DNA from: Maea johnstoni
Lineage: Eukaryota; Annelida; Polychaeta; Spionida; Magelonidae
Assembly: GCA_963942565.1 (NCBI GenBank)
Contig: OZ012691.1
Span: 9,269,704-9,333,703 of the forward strand
DNA: 64,000 bases
Direction: 5' to 3'
In this document: piece after piece, positions 54,030 to 63,300 of the stretch
How the letters are laid out: each line of letters opens with the position of its first letter
Numbering within the stretch: the stretch's first letter is position 1
The notes under the pieces: generated by a model
Seen by the model: the letters and a program-made list of their open reading frames with translations, nothing else
What the model was told of the DNA's origin: nothing
Databases searched by the model: none
Program-made: the position numbers and the translations under genes

Positions 54030-54275
54030 ACCGTGATAGAAGACAGCCCTTTTAAACCATCGAACTTATTGATACTCCAAATCCAATTATATGTTTATGA
54101 ATACTGTGCTATAATGTTTACTTTTTAAATTTTCTAGCACCCCGAATCATGGCAAAAATACCATGAAAGAAGGCAGCCCTCTTAAAACCTTCAAACTTAA
54201 TGATGCTCCAAATATATGCTTATGAATACTGTGTAAAAATGTTTATTTTTAATTTTTCCAGCACCCCGAATCATG
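54030..54275 (+). repeat. 124-bp tandem duplication of the acceptor and start codon of SPT6
   Basis: Two copies share AGAAG(A/G)CAGCCCT, ATGAATACTGTG, and the junction (TTTCTAG or TTTCCAG) followed by CACCCCGAATCATGG. The AGs end at 54137 and 54261. The first copy's ATG (54149) opens only ATG GCA AAA ATA CCA TGA, five codons. The second copy carries the real SPT6 start. Use of the upstream acceptor would add a short upstream frame to the transcript. Confidence 0.92.
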
Positions 54276-54357
54276 GATTTTATGGAGAGCGAGGCTGAGG
54301 AGTCTGATGATGAGTACCAGGGCAAGAACAGTGGGGATGAGGAGGAAGAGGAAGAAG
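54262..54357 (+). CDS. SUPT6H: SPT6 exon 1 (first coding exon)
   Basis: Acceptor TTCCAG ends at 54261, so there is an upstream untranslated exon. Eleven untranslated bases precede the ATG at 54273. Encodes [20 protein letters not shown] and GDEEEEEE; phase 1 at the donor GTAAGT (54358). The start is supported by close agreement with the human N-terminus. Confidence 0.95.
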
Positions 54358-57300
54358 GTAAGTGCGGAGGGGAATGTGTAATCAGATACTGTAGAACACA
54401 CAATGTTAGCGTCTGTTTATATATAGCGTACATAGCGTGTGGTTCAGATTCGCTATATATAAAAACGCTGTACTTTTTTCTTACTCTACTGGCGCTGTCA
54501 GCGGCGGCTGCCGTCGCTAACATAAATATACGCTATGATGCGAAAATTCCCCAATTCGCTATATTTGGGACACGCGGCATATGTGTGTTCTACAGTATCT
54601 ATGGGCAGTGTTTTAGCCAGGATTTAGAAACTGGCAGTTGTAAAATTTTTGGGCGTCCAAATTTTTAAGGGGGATCACAATATACTCATATTTAAACCAT
54701 AAACATGTATAAATTCATCAAAATAAGGCATGATATCATTAAACAATGACATGGGAATTATAAGGAGATGAAAACATTTAATTATGAGATTGGGATTTTT
54801 TAGAAATTCCACACTAAAAAAAGTGGGTGTCCTGAGGGGTTCTTTTAAAGGGTTTGGGTGTCCAAAAAGGCACCCAGACGCCCTGCAGGGTAAGACCATG
54901 TCTATGGGGCTTATCAGCATACAAGATACTAACCTATCATCCAGGGTCTTAGCCAGGATTAGAAACTGGGTGCCCAAAATTGGCCATTGTAAAATATTGG
55001 GGCGTGAAGTCTTTGAAATGTATTAAAACGTTTCAGGACCAGGGCAAAAGTGTCTCAGTCTCTGAAATGTATTAAAACGTTTCAGGACCAGGGCAAAAGT
55101 GTTTACCTTAAAGTGACAATCACCAGACGTTGAAATTTCTTTTAGGATGATATCAGCTTAGCAAAAATGGGTTGTTGTTGGAACTTGATTAATTGTAAAT
55201 TTTTGAAAAAGGGGGTGATTGCTTGTGTGAACCAGTGCCTTAGCCTGGATTTAGAAACTGGGTGCCCAAAATTGCTAATTATAATATTTTGGGGCATCCT
55301 AATTTTCAAGGGAGACCACAATATACTCGGGAAACAGCCACACACATGTATTTACTTGTTAAAATAAGGCATATCCTTAAACAATGTCTGGGTGGAAAAA
55401 AAATCAAGTAAATATAATATGTTTGAGAATAACATTTTAAAAAAATTCTCCCGAAAAACTTGGTGTGTCCTGAGGGGCTATTTGTGAAGGTTTGGGTGTC
55501 CAATTGACACGAAGACTATGACGGTGATATTCATGCTATTCTCTTGTAGATGATAACATGATTGTAATATTCATGATATTCTCTTGTAGATGATGACATG
55601 ATAATAATATTCATGATATTCTCTTGTAGATGATAACATGATTGTAATATTCATGATATTCTCTTGTAGATGATGACATGATAATAATATTCATGATATT
55701 CTCTTGTAGATGATAACATGATTGTAATATTCATGATTTTCTCTTGTAGATGATAACATGATTGCGGAGGAGATGAAGGATCTGATCAATGATGATGAGG
55801 ATGAAGAAGAGGGAGCCGAAGGGAGCGGGAACGAGAGCGATATCGGAAAACGAAAACATGAGGACTCCGACTTGGACGATCAGGTGGATGAGGAAGATCT
55901 GGATCTCATTGAGGAGAACTTGGGCATCAAAATCAAAAGAAAGGTAAGTATTTACCTAGTAGTTCATGGTGTATTCTTCCCTCAGAAGATCACCGACCCC
56001 CATTATGGGTAAGATTTGGATCTCATTGAGGAGAACTTGGGCATCAAAATCAAAAGAAAGGTAAGTATTTACCTACTAGTTGGGCACGATGTATTCTTCC
56101 TTCTGAAGATCACCATTCCCCATTATGGGTAAAATTCAGTCATTTCGGAGAATCGGGTAGTAGAACAAATAATTTAGTAAAGTGGAAGTTCTCAGAATTT
56201 AATAATTTTTACTTAGGGTTGATTACTTATCAAGAATTGCGATTATAAAATAAGTTGTAATTGATTTTGAAAGGTCAAACATGCTGACAGAAGAAAATTG
56301 TGGAACATCCTAAATGAGACAACAAGCAATATCTGATAAACAAAGGTATGAAAGAGTTCAAGATTTTCAATAAATTACATTGCTTTGTTTCCTTTCAGCA
56401 AAAGAGGAAAAGAATCCGCATGTTGTCGGATGGAGAGGAGAGTGAGAAGGAGGAAGAGGAGGTGCGAGATGTGATAGCCAATGAGCTGTTTGACGGGGCC
56501 GAGGGGGAGGAGGACCTTCAGTCGGAGATGGGGGCGCCACAGTCAGAACGAGGCCCAGGCGATGAGTTCGGTGACATTGAGGCATCTGAGGAAGAGTCGG
56601 GTGAGTCACATACTGTATTTCGGCTTTAATTTGGAGTGCTAAAAAGTTTTGCTTTACAGCCCTGCTGCTATGCTACTTTAAATTCACACATATAAGCACT
56701 CAAAGCAGGATATTCATTTGAAGGATGTTATCTTGGCGCTGTCATGGCTAGCGTGAAAATAGCGAAAATTAAATGCCTGTAAAAAATACTGGTTATACAG
56801 TAAGTCTTCCGATGCTAAAGTTACTTTCGTTCAAAGGACAAGGATGCAATGATTTTTGAAAACCATCTAAACCCTGTCATGTTGGTATTCATTAGATAGT
56901 TCTCACTGAGTACTCTCAGATGAGTACCCATATGCCAGGGTTTCATTCATTTTCCACAGTTTTTGCGTCATTTTGTATAGGCAAAATTAGCCACCACCAG
57001 CATAAGGTTTAAGTAAGGTAGTCTAGATGAACAAATTTCTATAACCGATATACTCCTAGTGAGTGGCAAGAAAGAGTTAACAAAAGCACTCTCAATTAAC
57101 ATGTTCACTGATGCTAAAGTTTAGTTAGGAAATCCTTCATGTGGAGAAGTGTTTTATCTTATCGTTGTTTTTTCTGTCCTAGATCCTGATGATTTCATTG
57201 TTGATGAGGAGGGTCAATCAGTAGTGAAAAAGAAAAAGAAGAAGACCATTATTCATGATGACAAGTAAGTTTCCTTTACTGATAAGTAATTACAGGTTTA

Positions 57301-60300
57301 TGATTAGAGTTTTTCTTATATTTGCCCATTTTGTGTGTACGGTTTCATATTCTTATCTAAGGTGCCTATAAAGTGTCTTGGTTTGGTTTACGGCCTACTT
57401 TGGAGGCTCAGTGGTCTAAGATGTTGCCACAAATTGATCACAGTCCCTCCACCATTAACAACTAACTACCATAAATTCTCAGAAATTTACACCACCCTTA
57501 CAATTTAGGCCACTATGATTATTGGGCAAAATAATTTAAGGGAAATTTGGGCCACCCTTGATCTATCGCTGGACATCATTAAGGGAAATATCTGCCACTA
57601 TTACTCTGCTTTGTCTGTATTTTCAGAAAACATGGGCCACCCTCAACTCATAAAAATCGTCATATTTGAAAAATGTCCCAAAATACCAAGAATTTTGACG
57701 TGATATGGCTGGAAAAGTAAATTCCAAATAGGTCCGTAGTTTCCCCTGGGTATGATTCACCACTGGCTTGATTAGGCCTAAAAAAAGAAATTGTTTGTTT
57801 TCTGTAACGGTCTGAAAAAAAATAGGGTAGGTAGGTCGGTAAAAAAAAAAATTATGATTATTTTTTTGGTCAAAAATGTGTGTTTTATGCATGTTTTACG
57901 TTGATTGGGAGTTGGGAGGGCAGAAAAAACTTTAGGGTAAGGATTTCTTTGAATAAAAACTTGTTAGGGTAGGGTTACAGGAAACAAACAACTTTTTTTA
58001 GGCCTTATATAAGGCTTCTGATAATTTGTCAGTTTCATGAAGTATTTTCAATTTGCCTTTTGCAGAGCCTTGCAAGAAGCCCAAGATATTTTTGGAGTGG
58101 ATTTTGATTTCGAGGAGTTTGAGCAATATGATGATGACTACAATGAGGAGGAAGAAGAAGAGGAGGAAGTAAGTTCTCAATTATCTTATTGTCATGCCTG
58201 TTTAACCCAATAATACTTGAGCGTTCCTTCAGAAATTGTCGTCTGGATCTAAGATACTTTTGACTGAAACTTTTGAATTGAGGATAATTTTACTAAATAT
58301 TTGAAGGAAAGTTGTTGGTAATGTTCTGATCATCATTTCTCCTTCAAATATTTTGCCAATCATGCTTTAAGAAGAAAGATTTCATCAAAATTGTCAGGCT
58401 GGTTTTGGCCGTTGTGAGCATTAATGGGTTAAAGGAAATCCCTCTGTGGACAAGTCATTAGCTTTCTCACTTTATTTTTATACTGAATAGCTCGCAGTAT
58501 CTGTACCCCTTACTGAATAAGGATTTCCTTATCATTTTTCATAAGCTTAATAACATGTTGTTTATATGGTATGCAGAAACTCAATTATAATGTATTTTTC
58601 TATTGAAAACAAAACTAGTATGCTTTTATTGCATTGCACAATTTTTATAGATAGAATCACAACCTGAGGGTTTTAGTTCTTGAAAATTTGTCAGCTATAC
58701 CCTTACCCAAATGTGTGATCTTCCAATGCAAACTACCCCTGAATATATCCTAGTTTCAAACCCTTATTTTCAAGCTAAAGTTTTGAGTATGAATTTACTT
58801 GACAGGTATTGCAAATTCTCCTATTTTGCCAGACCTGTTGCAAACCCGAGATGCAGTTGCTGAATTTGTTGCGGAGTATGAAATATGAATTTCTTGATAC
58901 AGTGTCTTAGCCAGAATTTAGAAACTGGGTGCCTAAAATTGGCAGTTGTAAAATTTTTGGGCGTCCAAATTTTTAAGGGGGATCACAAAATACTCATATT
59001 TCAACCATAAACATGTATAAATCTATCAACATAAGGCATGATATCATTAACCAATGTCATAGGAATTATAAAGAGATGAAAAAATTCAATTATAAGCTTG
59101 AGATTGAGATTTTTAGAAATTCCACCCAAAAAGATTTGGGTGTCCTGAGGGGTTCTTTTTAAGGGTTTGGGTGTCCAAAAAGGCACCCAGACGCCTTGCT
59201 GGCTAAGACCATGTCTTGATATGTTTGTTTTGTTTGCTTTCAGTATGAAGATGATACTGGGGAGGACGGACAGGCTGCTCCTAGAAAGGCCAAGAAACCC
59301 AGAGGAAAGCGAGCAGCCAAGAGTATATTTGAGGTATTCTTATATGGCATATTATGTGTAATATTTAGTAGGAATGTTCCTGCGTTTTGCCAGTTATGAA
59401 TAAAATTACATTTTAAGGGGAGTTTTAGCAAGTGTTTATGTTTCATAACAGTCCGTTACTATGAAGTAATTATTTCTACCTTAGGTAATTATATTATAAT
59501 CAGAAAACTCTAAAGCAATTTTTAAGGAGCTGTTTGTTTGATTATGCAGCATGTTCATGGATTCATTTTCTTAAATTAGATAACATGACTTTGAAGTCAT
59601 TTGCCATCATCATCCTTGATAGTCAGTGAACCTCTTAGAAAAAAGCTAAACTATCTTAATATCTTTAAAAAATGTTATTTAAAAAAAAATGCTAAACTAT
59701 CTTAACATCTTTTTCATAAAATGTTATTTTTTTGTTTCGGTAGATGTATGAGCCGAGTGACTTAGAGAGAGCCGGATTCACAGATTATGACAACGAGATC
59801 AGAACAGCAGACATGCCTGAAAGATTCCAGGTAAGTTCTCCTTATCCTTCTGCTGCTGAGCTTACATTTGTCGAGTGCACAAAAAAGTAAATAAATTATG
59901 AAATCATCGTAACACTCTCATGGTGGTGTTCATTGGAAAGCTCTCGCTGAGTACTATCAGATGAGTACCCATTTGCCAAGGTTTCAGTCATTTCTCAGCT
60001 TTTTGTCATCATTTCATGTTGGCCAAATTAGCAACCAGCAGTGACAGGGTTAAATATGTGTGGAAGCTATCTTGTTGAGCTATTGTAATGAGAGTGAAAT
60101 GTACCATACTTACTGGACAATACAATTGTTTACTCTTCAATTGATTTGACTGTACATTGTTATTTGAAGTTACACTTGATTTTTATCAATAGGCTAAAAT
60201 GGAGATCATACATGTAAATGACATATTGTGATGGATAGTTTTAAGTTCTTTTCACACCTATAAGGCTGGTAATTTGAACCTCTCATCTTCACATTAATGT

Positions 60301-63300
60301 TGCCCTTATTAAGAACATATGAAGTGAGGTTTAGTGACGTTTACCTTTTTTTGTTGAACAGTAAAGAAGAGGACATCAAAAGAAATACTGTATATTTGGA
60401 GTGCTAAAAATTACGCTTTACAGCCCTGTTTGAGGATATTTGTGCTACTTAAATTTGCGCATTCAAGCACTCAAACTATATATTTATTGCTATGTGGATA
60501 TTTATTTGAAGGATGTTATTTTGGCGCTATCATGTTAAGCACAAAATAGGGAAAAATGAAATGTCCGTAAAAAAATACCAGTTATACAGTAAGGATTGAA
60601 AATAAATGTATTTTAAATTTTCCTTCTTCAGGTGCGTAAGACCCCTGTACGAATATGGATTGAAAATAAATTTATTTTTGATTTTCCTACTTCAGGTGCG
60701 TAAGACCCCTGTCCAAGCAGCTGATGAAGCTGAATTAGATGAGGAAGCTGAATGGGTTTACTCCAAGGCCTTCGTCTCACCCACCATCTCAAAACAGGTA
60801 CGACAAAAATGAATGGCTGCAAAAAATCATAACTACCAATTAATCATGAGTAGATGACAACATGGTGTACGTGTTAGAAAACATTCTATCATGAATGTCT
60901 CACCCACCATCTCAAAACAGGTAAAGCAAAAATGAAAAAAAATGAATGGGTGCAAAGTATCATAGCTGCCAATTAAACATGAGTAGATGACATTATGTTG
61001 AATTTGTCAGAAAACTTTCAGTTGTGAAGGTTAAATGTAAAGTTACTTACAAAATAATTTTTCATGTTAGATTTGTTAATTGCCCTGAAAATATTTTACT
61101 TGCCTCACAACAATAAGACAATGGAATTTCTTATATTTATCGTATTAATTATGTATTTATTTATATTTAATCTGTGCATGTGTTGGTATGGTTCTCCTGT
61201 CATTGCCGCAAGGTAGAACCTGTAAACTTGACTTCATTAAGTTTAGTATTACAAATACATGAAGGCGTCTGGTTAGAAGAAATATCTGTGAAACTTGTTA
61301 TTGATGATTGGTTAAATACTGAACGTTTTAGGGTTGGACTAATAGAAACCTGTTTGGCTATAACTTTTTGTTAACTGTTAACTTGCACCCTCACATATCT
61401 TATACAAGTTAAATGTTATTCAGGAAGGGGGCTAATTGATAATTGGATTCATACTTGATATGTTACACTTCTAGATTCAACTTGAAATGTTATTCATGAA
61501 GGGGGCTAGTTAATGATTCAATTCATATTTGAGATTTGGCTTGTTGAAACCTGATTAGCTATACCTTCTTAAATCACAAACCCTATAATTTATACCACTT
61601 AAAATGTTATTCAGGAAGGGGGCTGATTAATGATTTGCTTCATACTTAGCATACTATAATTTAATATTGGGCTCATAGAAAATTGTTTTACTATAATACC
61701 TTTGTGTTAACTCACACCCTCATGATTGATTCAACTTGAGATATTTTTCAGGAAGGGGGCTAATTTATCATTTTATTCATACTTAACATACTACAATTTG
61801 AGAATCAGCTTACCTTAACCAACACCCTCTCAACATTTACCACTTGAACTGTTATTCAGGAGGCTGCCCTTCATGAAGGGGGCTACACAAGCACAGATAA
61901 GAAAGGCCCGTCGGCCGTCAGCAAGATCCGCGAGGCCCTCACATTCATGCGCAACCAGCAGTTTGAGGTCCCCTTCATAGCCTTCTACAGAAAGGAATGC
62001 GTTGAGCCGGACCTGAACATCAACGATCTCTGGCGCGTGTGGCATTTTGACGAGAAATGGACCCAGCTCCGCAATCGTAAGAAGAATCTTGTGACGCTGT
62101 TTGAAAAGATGCAGCTCTACCAGTGTGACGTTAACATGGACCCGGATAAGCCACTAGATTCCAACTTCAGGTGCCTCACGTCAGATGATATAGATAGGTG
62201 AGTACTTTGTTAGGGAATCCCTTATGGCTTAGTGGCAGGGACTTAGCCAGGATTTTCATAACAGGGTGTCCAAATTGGGATTTCAAGAATTGAGGGTGTC
62301 CAAAATCCCATATTGAAAAAGTAAAAATCATTACACTGATTATGTACATTAACAAATAAAGTAATTATATGCTTAATTCTTCAAGAAATGTCTTCGTTGT
62401 TATTTTGAAGTTCAACTTTTTAGAAATTTAACTTGGAATTAGTACTTATAAAAAACATATACCAAAATCTAGGGTGTCTTTTTACCTAAAATCAGGTGTT
62501 TTTCATGAACCAGGGAGTCCAAAAGACATCCAGACACCCTGCTGGCTAAGACCCTGCTTAGTGGTTATGATGCCAGCTACCAAGCATGAGGTGGCAGTTT
62601 ACACCTTTTCAGTCATATGAAAGCTAAATGGAGAGAACTTACTGTAAATCACATAAGTATAGCGGGAACAAAAAGATAGCGAAAATAGCGCTCTGCCCAT
62701 ATGCGCTATTGTAAAATCCCAGTCTTTATTAAATTATTGATTGAGCTTGCTGCTGCTGTTCCCGTTCACCGCTATACTTAAATCACGCTATCCACAGCAG
62801 AACCGTAATTGCGCTATATAATGTTCACGTCATATTAAAGTGATTTACAGTATTAGGAATCTGCTGTGGCCTAGTGGTTGCAATGTCTGGCATGAGGATG
62901 AGGGTTCGAGTCTCTATTGGATCCCCATCAGCGTGTTGGCCTGGTCATTTTATATAGATGTGTGGCGTTGAGGAGGGCTGTCTCTGGTGCTTCAGCAACT
63001 GAAAACCCCCTTGAAAATATTGCAATATAGATGTGTGGCGTTGAGGAGGGCTGTCTCTGGTGCTTCAGCAACTGAAAACCCCCTTGAAAATATTTATAAT
63101 GAGTAGGGATTGGATTGGATCCCCATCAGCGTGTTGGCCTGGTCATTTTATATAGATGTGTGGCATTGTGGAGGGCTGTCTCTGGTGCTTCAGCAACTGA
63201 AAACCCCCTCAGGCCTCAACGCTAACTCAAAATGATATACTGGCCCTGTAGGACCAGTAACACCTAGCATCTACTGATCCTGCAAAATGTTTACTGGCCC

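Noticed and set aside
54273-54668. 131-codon frame beginning with the SPT6 start as an alternative short protein
   Set aside because: It reads through the strong GTAAGT donor into a MITE; the conserved continuation lies in exon 2.
55526-55765. CRISPR-like regular 40-bp repeat
   Set aside because: Eukaryotic context, no unique spacers, and the repeat is the splice acceptor region of SPT6 exon 2.
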